The translations under genes and the position numbers were made by a program. A stretch of 64,000 nt of DNA from Pedobacter sp. Bi126 (lineage in GTDB: Bacteria > Bacteroidota > Bacteroidia > Sphingobacteriales > Sphingobacteriaceae): positions 181,674 to 245,673 of the forward strand of contig NZ_CAKKMS010000008.1 in the NCBI RefSeq assembly GCF_918698245.1, written 5' to 3'. The stretch's first letter is position 1. Each line of letters opens with the position of its first letter. This document shows, in pieces, positions 44,601-53,534 of this stretch. The notes beneath the pieces were generated by a model. That model ran no database searches, was not told the DNA's origin, and worked only from the letters and a program-made list of their open reading frames with translations.

Positions 44601-46520
44601 ATGAGGACAGAAAAAATTCTAATTGTTGAAGATGAATTTATCGTTGCGCACGATCTGCAGATGATTTTGCAGCGTGCCGGCTACAAGGTTGTTGGCATTG
44701 CCGATTCTGTTAAAAATGCACAGGCCCTACTGGAAAAACACCAGGTAGACCTGGTTCTTTTAGATATTTACCTTAAAGGCAGGTTAACCGGCATTGATCT
44801 GGCTTACGATTTGATGAAAAGCCAGATCCCATTCATTTATATCTCTGCAAATTCGAATGAAAAAGTGCTGGAGGCTGCAAAATCTACCTGCCCGTACGGG
44901 TTTATTGTTAAACCTTACCGTGAGCGGGACATTTTATTAAGCATTGATATTGCCAGGTACCGTAAGGAAAATAGCAATAACATGAAGATGAGCAGTGAGC
45001 GCTTTATGCAGGATTTCATTGTAGATATTTCGATGAAATCGTTAACCTGGCAAAAGAAAATTTTAGCCATTGCAGCTGCCTTTCAGCCATATATTCCTTT
45101 TGATTTTATTGCACTTTCTGGTATTGCAAAAGATGGAAAACGATATAGCGAAATTGGAATCACCAGAAAAAATTTTGACCAGTACGACTTATTTACAGCA
45201 AATGAGTTCTTAAAATACGCGGGTTTAAGCAGGGCAGAATATGATACCATCAATCAACTGGTACCCGAAACAACAGCCGACGCCATTTACATTGGTGATG
45301 ATTTTGAGGGGGTAAAAAAGGCTGCCCCCATGAAAAATTTAATCGCCACCACTTATCATCTTTATTCCAATCTGGTAAAAACATTCTACCTGGAAAATGG
45401 CGATCAGATCAGCTTTTCGTTTTACAGTAGAACCGAAAACATTTACCAGCCCGCACACATGGAGCTGCTTAACTTTTTATCAGGCACTTTAGAGAAAAAG
45501 TTGGTCCATATTATCGAGCTTGAAAAAGCGGGAACGGAAACAGTTTTACATCAGGAAAGCGGTAACTATCCTGTAGCGAAAAAAAATTTTGAAAATATTA
45601 TTGGCAAAAGTACTGCTTTGCTCAGTGTTTTAGACAAGATAAAAATTGTTGCACCAACTGATACATCTGTATTGATAACCGGGGAAAGTGGGACAGGAAA
45701 AGAAGAAGTTGCCAAAAGCCTCCACCGCTTATCGCATAGAAGCGCAAAGCCAATTGTGGCCGTAAATTGTGCTGCACTACCTGCAGATTTAATTGAATCC
45801 ATTCTATTTGGTCATGAAAAAGGCTCGTTTACAGGTGCTGTGAACACCAGAATCGGAAAATTTGAAGAGGCAAACGGTGGCACCATCTTTCTCGATGAGA
45901 TCGGAGAAATGCCCTTCGATCTGCAGGCAAAGCTTCTCCGAGCGTTGCAGGAGAAAGAAATTGAACGGATTGGTGGCAAACAACCTATTAAAGTCGATTT
46001 AAGAATAATTGCTGCAACAAACCTCAATTTAGAGAAAGAGATTGCAAAAGGCAGGTTTAGGTTGGACCTCTTCTATCGTCTTAATGTTTTTCCAATCCAC
46101 GTTCCTCCGCTTTGTCGACGAAAGACCGACATCCCGCTATTGGCAGAATACTTTGTTCAGAAACATGCAAAAGCAGTAGGTAAAAACATTACCGAAATTC
46201 CAACTGATTTTATGGATCGGCTGATGTTATATGATTGGCCTGGCAATATCAGAGAATTGGAACATGTAATGTTGAGGAGTGTACTGCTTTCATCGGATGG
46301 AAAACTTAATCCCGATCATTTGGAACTTGGAGTTAAAATTGAAGAACCGCTTTCGCAAAATGGAATAAAAACGATTATTGACAATGAAAGAGACCATATC
46401 ATCAGAGTTTTGGAGCTCTGCAAAGGTAAGGTTGCAGGCAGCGGCGGTGCGGCAGAATTATTGGGCATTCCGGCAACTACTTTGAGTTCTAAAATTAAAA
46501 AACTGGATATAAAACGTTAG
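44601..46520 (+). CDS. REC-sigma54 activator (NtrC-like response regulator)
   Basis: Response regulator of 639 residues from the ATG at 44601; a TTG at 44595 is also possible. The receiver domain (1-120) carries D55 in LLDIYLKG and Lys in VKPYRE. Residues about 130-335 are an unrecognised, GAF-like region. The AAA+ domain has GESGTGKE, GSFTGA and TIFLDEIGEM. A Fis-type HTH with GSGGAAELLGIPATTLSSKIKK ends it. It is 50-60 residues longer than typical NtrC because of the middle region. It would activate sigma54 promoters after phosphorylation by the upstream kinase. Confidence 0.94.
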   Translation: MRTEKILIVEDEFIVAHDLQMILQRAGYKVVGIADSVKNAQALLEKHQVDLVLLDIYLKGRLTGIDLAYDLMKSQIPFIYISANSNEKVLEAAKSTCPYGFIVKPYRERDILLSIDIARYRKENSNNMKMSSERFMQDFIVDISMKSLTWQKKILAIAAAFQPYIPFDFIALSGIAKDGKRYSEIGITRKNFDQYDLFTANEFLKYAGLSRAEYDTINQLVPETTADAIYIGDDFEGVKKAAPMKNLIATTYHLYSNLVKTFYLENGDQISFSFYSRTENIYQPAHMELLNFLSGTLEKKLVHIIELEKAGTETVLHQESGNYPVAKKNFENIIGKSTALLSVLDKIKIVAPTDTSVLITGESGTGKEEVAKSLHRLSHRSAKPIVAVNCAALPADLIESILFGHEKGSFTGAVNTRIGKFEEANGGTIFLDEIGEMPFDLQAKLLRALQEKEIERIGGKQPIKVDLRIIAATNLNLEKEIAKGRFRLDLFYRLNVFPIHVPPLCRRKTDIPLLAEYFVQKHAKAVGKNITEIPTDFMDRLMLYDWPGNIRELEHVMLRSVLLSSDGKLNPDHLELGVKIEEPLSQNGIKTIIDNERDHIIRVLELCKGKVAGSGGAAELLGIPATTLSSKIKKLDIKR

Positions 46521-46604
46521 TGACATTTAGTAAATCGACGATATATCATGAATTCCAAAAACCAACTCATACAATAAAACACTGATAAACAAAAACTTAA
46601 GGAT

Positions 46605-46620
46605 TGGTATTTTTCTTGTC
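46605..46620 (+). promoter_or_regulatory. Possible sigma54-type promoter before the second REC-sigma54 gene
   Basis: TGGTATTTTTCTTGTC matches the element at 39911-39926 at 13 of 16 positions and has the same TGG-to-TTG spacing. It lies 76 bases before the ATG at 46697. Autoregulation by a sigma54 activator would be consistent. Confidence 0.35.
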
Positions 46621-46696
46621 TTGAACAGACTGTATTAATCAAAAAGAGACCTTTGTTGGCCGTTGATTTATATCTAACGCTCGCCCGATATAGAAA

Positions 46697-48652
46697 ATGA
46701 AACAGAAAATCTTAATTGTAGAAGATGAATTTATTGTAGCCAACGATCTTAGGATTATGCTCGAAAAAGCTGGCTATACAGTATGTGGGATAGCACCATC
46801 GGTGGTAAAGGCGCTTGAGCTGATCGCAGCGAAAGAACCCGACTGGATACTGTTGGATATTTTTTTGCAGGGCGACAAAACGGGAATTGATCTGGCTGGC
46901 CAGCTTACCGAAATGGGAATCCCTTTTATTTATATTTCCGCAAACACCAATCAGGGGATTTTAGAAGCCGCAAAAGCAACCCTGCCCTATGGCTTTTTGG
47001 TTAAACCTTTCCGCGAAAAAGACCTGATGGTAATGTTGGATATTGCCCGTTACAGACATGAACAAAACCTGAAATATAACCATCATAAAGAGCCACCACT
47101 ACATAAACAGATTGAACATATTGCGCAAAAGCAGGAACCGGTTTCGCAGCGTTTGAAACAGATCAGTGCGGCGATGCACCCCGTTGTACCTTTCGATTTT
47201 CTCTGGATTACCAGATCAAAGCCACGCACAACAACAAAAGATGTTTACATCAGCCGCACTTTCGATGGAACGTTCAATATCTTCAGCACCGACGCTTTAC
47301 TGAAAGAAACCAATATTTCAGATCGTGATTTTAAAACCTGGAACAGCACAGCGCTTGCCCATAATGGGAAACCAATCTTTAACGGATATGATTTTCGGAA
47401 ACTGAGAATGGAAAGTCTATCGGTACAGGCGCTTTCAGACCATTACAAGCTTGAATCGGCCCTGATTACCGAAGTCGAAAGAGACGGGGATGTATTTCAG
47501 TTCGTTTTTTTCAGCCAGCTTTCAGATATCTACACAAAAGTTCATTCGGGTATTATCGCCCAATTTAAGAAAAGCCTGGAGCTCATTATAGCTAAAATTA
47601 TTTTAAGTAAGGATAGCATAGCTCAAACTCCAGCTATGGGCTTACCTGTAGTTGAAAAGCCAATTATCAAAAAAGAACAAGCTATAATATTCCAAAAGGA
47701 TCTTAATGGCATTATTGGTAACAGTGCTTTACTGCACGCCGCATTTAAGAAACTGGAACTGGTGGCACCCGACGATACTTCGGTGCTTATTTTGGGTGAA
47801 AGTGGTACCGGAAAAGAAAAAATCGCCCAGACCATCCATAAATTATCTCCCCGTAAAAACAAACCTTTAATTACCGTAAACTGTGCAGCTTTACCCTTAA
47901 CGTTAATAGAATCGGAACTTTTCGGACATGAAAAAGGAAGTTTTACAGGCGCGAACGAAAAACGCATCGGCAAGTTTGAACAGGCAGACGGAGGTTCGAT
48001 TTTTCTGGATGAGATAGGTGAACTTCCCTTAGAAGCCCAGGTAAAACTATTAAGGGTGCTCCAAGAAAAAGAAATTGAACGTTTGGGCGGAAATTATACC
48101 AAAAAGATAAACGTTAGGATCATTACAGCCACCAACAGAAATCTGGAGAAAGAAGTTGCAGAAGGCCGTTTCCGCCTTGACTTATATTACCGCTTGAATG
48201 TTTTCCCGATAGAATTACCTGCGCTGAGAGACCGAAAAGAAGATATACCTGCTCTGGCTGCTTATTTTATTGACAAATATGGCAAAAAAGGATCGTCATC
48301 AGTTACTTCAATATCTACGGATGCATTGAATGAAATGCAGGATTATCACTGGCCTGGAAATGTAAGGGAATTGGAGCACCTGATAGAAAGAAGTATGCTG
48401 TTAACTGAAGGGGAAATGATTACTAAAGTTGAACTTCCCAATTCGACATCCGTTACAGGTTTTTCTGGAGATGATCATTTCAAAATCAAAACCATGGAAG
48501 AAATGGAGAGAGAGCATATTATGAGCATTTTGCAGCTGTGTAAAGGCAAAATATTTGGCCCGGGCGGCGCGGCAGAAATCCTGAATATCCCTTCCACGAC
48601 ATTAAATTCTAAAATTAAAAAACTAGGGATAAAATTTGAATTTGTTAAGTAG
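46697..48652 (+). CDS. Second REC-sigma54 activator
   Basis: Response regulator of 651 residues, paralog of the gene at 44601 with the same architecture. The receiver has D54 in LLDIFLQG and VKPFRE. A middle region of about 200 residues is divergent between the two paralogs. The AAA+ part has GESGTGKEKIAQT, GSFTGANEKRIG and SIFLDEIGELP. The C-terminal HTH has GPGGAAEILNIPSTTLNSKIKKLG. It lies 176 bases after the first copy, with its own putative promoter. Two such regulators with two TPR kinases suggest parallel branches, with specificity set by the receiver or middle region. Confidence 0.93.
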   Translation: MKQKILIVEDEFIVANDLRIMLEKAGYTVCGIAPSVVKALELIAAKEPDWILLDIFLQGDKTGIDLAGQLTEMGIPFIYISANTNQGILEAAKATLPYGFLVKPFREKDLMVMLDIARYRHEQNLKYNHHKEPPLHKQIEHIAQKQEPVSQRLKQISAAMHPVVPFDFLWITRSKPRTTTKDVYISRTFDGTFNIFSTDALLKETNISDRDFKTWNSTALAHNGKPIFNGYDFRKLRMESLSVQALSDHYKLESALITEVERDGDVFQFVFFSQLSDIYTKVHSGIIAQFKKSLELIIAKIILSKDSIAQTPAMGLPVVEKPIIKKEQAIIFQKDLNGIIGNSALLHAAFKKLELVAPDDTSVLILGESGTGKEKIAQTIHKLSPRKNKPLITVNCAALPLTLIESELFGHEKGSFTGANEKRIGKFEQADGGSIFLDEIGELPLEAQVKLLRVLQEKEIERLGGNYTKKINVRIITATNRNLEKEVAEGRFRLDLYYRLNVFPIELPALRDRKEDIPALAAYFIDKYGKKGSSSVTSISTDALNEMQDYHWPGNVRELEHLIERSMLLTEGEMITKVELPNSTSVTGFSGDDHFKIKTMEEMEREHIMSILQLCKGKIFGPGGAAEILNIPSTTLNSKIKKLGIKFEFVK

Positions 48653-48841
48653 GGCTTTAGGTTTTAGTCGGTAGTCTTGAGTCTGGAGTCGATTAAGCGC
48701 TGTGATTTAGGTTAAGATAAATCGTCATATCGACTTTAGTGCTCCAAGGAACTCCTTTGGAGGAGAGATCTTTAAACTATGTAAAAGATTCTGTTTCGCA
48801 GCGCCTCGCCACTGCTATATAAACCATTTAGCCATTACTTT

Positions 48842-50455
48842 TTACTGCAATTTCTTATGCGGAATTTTGGTATCTGATAAATCGATCTGCATTTCCTGCT
48901 TCCTGATTATCTCATCACTAAATTGCTTTTCCTTGCGGATTTTGTGAAGTTCTTGCCGCTGGATATGATAAATATCTTTTAAGATATGGTTATAAACTTC
49001 CATCTCTGCATTTTCGATTGCTTCGCACTCCATCGATTCGAGTCTTCTGGAGGTATGGTTTAAGCTGTTCTCTAGTTCATTTTTCAAACCATTTACCAAT
49101 CCGATTCCTTCAATTTCCTGTGCGTAGTTTTCCCTTAAGCGGTTTAATGAAACATTTAACAGTCGCTGTTTAATGCTGGCCTCTTGCTGCTCATCAGGTA
49201 CCAGTGGATCAATTTCGTAAATGTTGATCGCCTTGATGATATAAGGCAAAGTAAGCCCTTGAAAAACCAGGGTAACCAAAATAACCACAAACGTGATGAA
49301 GATGATCAGGTTACGGTGTGGAAAATTAATGTGGGCAGCAGTAGTAATGGGCAATGAGAGTGCCGCGGCTAAAGAAACTACTCCCCTCATTCCAGCCCAG
49401 CCGATAATTAACGGGCCTTTCCAGCCTGGGTGGGCTTCAGTCCTTCTTACCCTGGCAGATAGCCACCTTGGTATAAAAGCTACGGGATAAATCCAGGCGA
49501 TACGGAGTACAATTACAAGTGCACTAATAATCAGTCCATAACTAAAGGCTTCCCAAATTGAATAACCTTCTAAGCCGGCCATTATGATCGGTAATTCCAG
49601 TCCGATCAAAATAAATACCAGGGCATTTAGGATCATGGTTAAGGTTGCCCATACATTGATGGCCTGCAAGCGGCTTTGCCCATCTACAAAAATTTCGTGC
49701 GATCGGTATGATAAAAACAAACCGCCGCTTACCACAGCCATCACACCCGAAAAATGGAACTGCTCAGCAGCCAGATACATAAAATAGGGCGAAATTAAAG
49801 TGATGGCAGCATCGATGCTGGGTGTAGTAGGTAAAAACCGATGGATAAGATATAATACGTGAGCCACGGCCAATCCGATTACAATGCCCATAACAGTACT
49901 TAAGAAAAAGTCACCTGCTGCATTTGAAAGCGAAAACTGCCCTGTAATTACCGCAGCTAAGGCAAAACGGAGCACAATTAAACTTGAGGCATCGTTAACC
50001 AGACTTTCGCCCTCCAAAATGGTGTTAATCCGTTTTGGCACTTTAATATTCTTCAATACCGATGTTGCCGCAATGGCATCAGGTGGCGAAACAATGCCCC
50101 CAAGTAAAAAGCCCATGGCGAGTGTAAAACCGGGAATCATGGAAGAGGTTAAAAATGCAACGGCTACCGATGTGATAATAACCAGACCAAAAGCAAGCAA
50201 ACTGATCGGCCTGCGCCAGCGCCAGAAATCATTCCATGAGGTATACCAGGCAGCCTCATAAAGCAGCGGAGGAAGAAAAATCAGAAATATAACTTCAGGA
50301 TCTATAGACATTGGCGGGATACCCGGAATATAGCTGATACCCAGACCGGCAATTACTAAAAATATAGGATAGGAAATTTTTACCTTTTGTGCCAGCATGA
50401 TCAACAGGAAAGCTGCCGAAAGTAAAATAATGAACTGAAGAAGGGTATAATGCAT
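48842..50455 (-). CDS. CPA1-family Na+/H+ antiporter
   Basis: Inner-membrane cation/proton antiporter of 537 residues. About 12 transmembrane helices precede a cytoplasmic C-terminal helical region (about 420-537). Hallmarks are FLPPLLYEAAW in an early helix, the ion-binding PPDAIAATSVL (with the catalytic Asp), LEGESLVNDASSLIV and GWAGMRGVVSLAAALSLP. The family exchanges Na+ or K+ for protons and supports pH and salt homeostasis. It is transcribed on its own, convergent with the regulator cluster. Confidence 0.94.
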   Translation of the reverse strand: MHYTLLQFIILLSAAFLLIMLAQKVKISYPIFLVIAGLGISYIPGIPPMSIDPEVIFLIFLPPLLYEAAWYTSWNDFWRWRRPISLLAFGLVIITSVAVAFLTSSMIPGFTLAMGFLLGGIVSPPDAIAATSVLKNIKVPKRINTILEGESLVNDASSLIVLRFALAAVITGQFSLSNAAGDFFLSTVMGIVIGLAVAHVLYLIHRFLPTTPSIDAAITLISPYFMYLAAEQFHFSGVMAVVSGGLFLSYRSHEIFVDGQSRLQAINVWATLTMILNALVFILIGLELPIIMAGLEGYSIWEAFSYGLIISALVIVLRIAWIYPVAFIPRWLSARVRRTEAHPGWKGPLIIGWAGMRGVVSLAAALSLPITTAAHINFPHRNLIIFITFVVILVTLVFQGLTLPYIIKAINIYEIDPLVPDEQQEASIKQRLLNVSLNRLRENYAQEIEGIGLVNGLKNELENSLNHTSRRLESMECEAIENAEMEVYNHILKDIYHIQRQELHKIRKEKQFSDEIIRKQEMQIDLSDTKIPHKKLQ

Positions 50456-50933
50456 GGCTTTTTCTCACAAAGAATAAACCACAAATATAATCAACAAATA
50501 ACCAGTTATTTGAGCTTTAAAAAGGTTGTTATTTCAGCAAAAAAATTAACGATATAACGTAATTTTACTTGGAATAATTGCTGAAATCCGCTAAGCAAAC
50601 AATAAACGGGTAATGCAATAAGGCAGGAAACTATTGCTCCAGATGTTGGTTTAATCCATACGATTATCTCACCGCCAAAGCACAAATCAAAAATCATTCA
50701 GCGATATTTATTTCTCCAAACAACTAACGTAAATTAACGAAATAGCGCAAATGAAAAATCAACAAACAAACAACAAACACCTAAAAACCAAATACTTAAC
50801 AAAATGGATCACAAATTGTAATAAGTGAGCACGAAACTTAATATACAGTTTAACGATTACCTTTACATCAATTATTAATTTGGGGTAATTCGCAAAAACT
50901 GCTTTAAACAATTAAAATTAATCATAAAAAGCT
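50456..50933. other. Intergenic region, 478 bases
   Basis: AT-rich spacer between divergent genes. It carries two half-sites of the ACGAAA/TTAACGAAA type near 50730 but no clear terminator. A 63-codon minus-strand open frame at 50506-50697 has Phe/Ile-rich, low-complexity composition and is not supported as a gene. Confidence 0.5.
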
Positions 50934-51752
50934 ATGAGTACAATTAAAGTAAAAGACGGAACTGAAATTTATTACAAAGATTGGGGAACGGGACAACCAA
51001 TCGTTTTTCATCATGGATGGCCATTATCTGGAGATGACTGGGATACACAAATGATGTTTTTCCTGAAACAGGGATATCGGGTGATTGCGCATGACCGCCG
51101 TGGGCATGGCCGCTCAGGTCAAAGTGCCAATGGCAATGATATGGATACCTATGTAGCCGATATTGCAGAACTAACAGCAGCACTCGACCTGAAAGATGCG
51201 ATCCACATTGGCCACTCCACAGGTGGTGGTGAAGTAATCCGTTACGTGGCGAAACATGGAAAAGGCCGCGTTGCAAAAGCAGTTCTAATCAGTGCAGTAA
51301 CGCCGATTATGATCCAAAACGAAAGCAATCCGGAAGGTGTGCCATTGGCGATATTTGATGAAATCCGTCAGGGCACGGGTTTTACCAGAGCCCAATATTT
51401 TTACGATTTCCCGGTAGCATTTTACGGATGGAACCGTGATGGCAAAACCGTTCAGGAAGGAATAAAACACAACTGGTGGCGCCAGGGCATGATGGGGTCT
51501 GTATTGGCACATTATGAGGGGATTAAAGCATTTTCGGAATCAGATTTCACTGAAGATCTAAAAAGTGTGGAAATTCCGGCATTGGTATTGCATGGAGAAG
51601 ACGACCAGATAGTTCCTTTTAACCAGGCACCAAGAGCGGCAAAATTGTTGCCAAATGGAAAACTGATCTCTTACCCAGGTTTCCCTCATGGTATGCCTAC
51701 AACAGAGGCGGAAACAATTAACAAGGATATTTTAGCCTTTATTAAATCGTAA
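50934..51752 (+). CDS. Non-haem chloroperoxidase-type alpha/beta-hydrolase
   Basis: Cytoplasmic hydrolase of 272 residues. The fold shows HHGWPLSGDDWD (oxyanion), HDRRGHGRS, the nucleophile elbow GHSTGGGE, the acid in LHGEDDQIVP and the catalytic His in PHGMPT. This matches the cofactor-free chloroperoxidase/esterase family, where esterase activity is usual and halogenation is a side activity. No signal peptide is present, in contrast to the lipoprotein hydrolase at 25903. It seems monocistronic, ending in a hairpin shared with the convergent GH29 gene. Confidence 0.93.
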   Translation: MSTIKVKDGTEIYYKDWGTGQPIVFHHGWPLSGDDWDTQMMFFLKQGYRVIAHDRRGHGRSGQSANGNDMDTYVADIAELTAALDLKDAIHIGHSTGGGEVIRYVAKHGKGRVAKAVLISAVTPIMIQNESNPEGVPLAIFDEIRQGTGFTRAQYFYDFPVAFYGWNRDGKTVQEGIKHNWWRQGMMGSVLAHYEGIKAFSESDFTEDLKSVEIPALVLHGEDDQIVPFNQAPRAAKLLPNGKLISYPGFPHGMPTTEAETINKDILAFIKS

Positions 51753-51776
51753 AGTTTTTATAAATCTGTCACAATA

Positions 51777-51824
51777 AGCTTGTCGAAATGCCTGTAATTT
51801 TATAAACAGGTCGTTCGACAAGCT
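51777..51824. terminator. Bidirectional hairpin between convergent genes
   Basis: AGCTTGTCGAA (51777-51787) pairs with TTCGACAAGCT (51814-51824); inside, CCTGT/ACAGG forms a second short stem. It lies between the hydrolase stop and the GH29 stop. TTCGACAAGCT is a motif I recall from dispersed REP-like repeats in Bacteroidota. Confidence 0.65.
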
Positions 51825-51890
51825 ATCATTTATATACTTTCTGAATAGTTTAATAAATTAGCCGGGCCAAAAATGATCCGGCTATCCTAT

Positions 51891-53300
51891 TTATTTTCTT
51901 TCGTTAAACACCCCTAGTTCAGCAATAGCGGGCGGGTTATCAAAGTCTGTAATGGTTACCTTTATTTTTTCGCACCAGATGCGCTCGAATCTAAAAATAC
52001 TTACCTTTTTCTCTCCCTCATTTTTGGCAGCTAAAGCATTCCATTTACCATTTGCATAATACTGTAAACTGTAGGTAGCTTTTCTGTTATTGCCAGCGGT
52101 TAGCACCACCATATTGCAGGGAACAGCTTTTTCGAAATTCAGTTCATACCATGGCGATTTTACGGTGTGATTGGACGACCAGCTCGAACCAAAATCATCA
52201 TCATTGGCAAAATCCATGATATTCATATCATCACCCCAGCTGCTGTTGCTTTTTATGTGCTTGGCGATGTTGCTCGAAATAATCGGTGCAGCGTGCGCAG
52301 GAATACGTGGAAGATCTGTAGATTTTTTATAAATCTGGCCCATTTCTTTAAGTGCTGCCAAAGCATTATCGTCTATTAAACCATTTTTACCGGGCGCTAC
52401 ATTGAGAATAAAATTGCAATAGGCACCGTTGTAAGGAATGATGAATTTATTCACCAGCTCAGGTACGTTTTTTACCGGAGTGGTAGGAAAAGACGTTTTC
52501 CAGAACCAGTTGGCCTGCAGAGGAAGGCAGGCAAGTGCCGGAAGCTTGTTGTTTTCTTTAGAAATAAACTGGCCTGCGCCCTGCTCATAAGATTTGATAT
52601 CGGTATAAAATAGCGCCTGTGTAGGATATTTTGCTGCATTTAAATCCATCACCAAACAGTTTGGCTGTATTGATTTAATCAGGTAATAGATATCTTCAAA
52701 AGGTACCTGATCATAAGAAATCCTCGACCATGGCGCGTCCCATCCATCGATAATCAACGCTGTGATCTCGCCATAATTGGTGAGCAGTTCGGTAATCTGA
52801 TCTTTGATCATCTTAATGTGGGCTGGAGTAATCTGGTTTGGGCGGATGCCATGGTGGGTATCCAATATGGAATAATACAACATTACCTTTAATCCGTTTT
52901 TGCGGAAAGCATCTGCATATTCCTTAACTACATCGCGCTTTAGTGGCGTGTTCATTACGTTATAGGCTGTAGTTTTGGTATTCCAGATCGGGAAACCACT
53001 ATGGTGTTTGGTGGTAAGGCAACCATAGGTCATGTTAGCAGATTTTGCAGCTTTTGCCCATTGGTCTGCATCCAGCTTTGGCGATTGGAACAATGAAAGA
53101 TCGGCATCAGGGTCAGACCAGTCCTGATCCATAAAAGTTGGCATCCCATAGTGGATAAACATACCCAACCCAAGGTCAACAAAATCCTGTTGAAGTTCAG
53201 TCAGTGGTTTATTGGCCGATTTTTGCTGAGCCATTGCCGGATAAATAGCTATCGTTCCCGAAACGATAAGCAATAATGATAAAATCCTTTTAAAGGTCAT
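51891..53300 (-). CDS. GH29 alpha-L-fucosidase-like enzyme with C-terminal discoidin-like domain
   Basis: Exported hydrolase of 469 residues with a signal peptide ending PAMAQ (about residue 24). The catalytic barrel has GLGMFIHYGMPTFM, the TTKHHSGFPIWNT block and IIDGWDAPW, the place of the nucleophile Asp in GH29 enzymes. A C-terminal beta domain (from about 345; IRFERIWCEKIKVTITD) resembles an F5/8-type binding module. The likely reaction is hydrolysis of an alpha-fucosyl linkage, though some GH29 relatives have other activities. No SusC/SusD pair is adjacent, so it is a stand-alone enzyme here, divergent from the histidine kinase. Confidence 0.9.
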   Translation of the reverse strand: MTFKRILSLLLIVSGTIAIYPAMAQQKSANKPLTELQQDFVDLGLGMFIHYGMPTFMDQDWSDPDADLSLFQSPKLDADQWAKAAKSANMTYGCLTTKHHSGFPIWNTKTTAYNVMNTPLKRDVVKEYADAFRKNGLKVMLYYSILDTHHGIRPNQITPAHIKMIKDQITELLTNYGEITALIIDGWDAPWSRISYDQVPFEDIYYLIKSIQPNCLVMDLNAAKYPTQALFYTDIKSYEQGAGQFISKENNKLPALACLPLQANWFWKTSFPTTPVKNVPELVNKFIIPYNGAYCNFILNVAPGKNGLIDDNALAALKEMGQIYKKSTDLPRIPAHAAPIISSNIAKHIKSNSSWGDDMNIMDFANDDDFGSSWSSNHTVKSPWYELNFEKAVPCNMVVLTAGNNRKATYSLQYYANGKWNALAAKNEGEKKVSIFRFERIWCEKIKVTITDFDNPPAIAELGVFNERK

Positions 53301-53534
53301 TTCTCTTTTTTTGGTTATGTGATTTGTGTTATTTATTTAAAAGACTTATTGGGTTACAGATACTTATTAATTCCAATCGATCAATTGATCTGGTTTTCAT
53401 TGAGATCTGCTTTCAATTATTCAAAGCTACAGCCGACATTGAAAGAATTTGTCGAACGAAAACGTAACAGAAACCTAACAAAAGCTTAACGTTATGGTAT
53501 TTATGAAATAATACGGCTATTTTTAAAGGATAAA

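Noticed and set aside
50506..50697. A 63-codon minus-strand frame before the chloroperoxidase-type gene
   Set aside because: No start signal, no recognisable domain, AT-driven composition.
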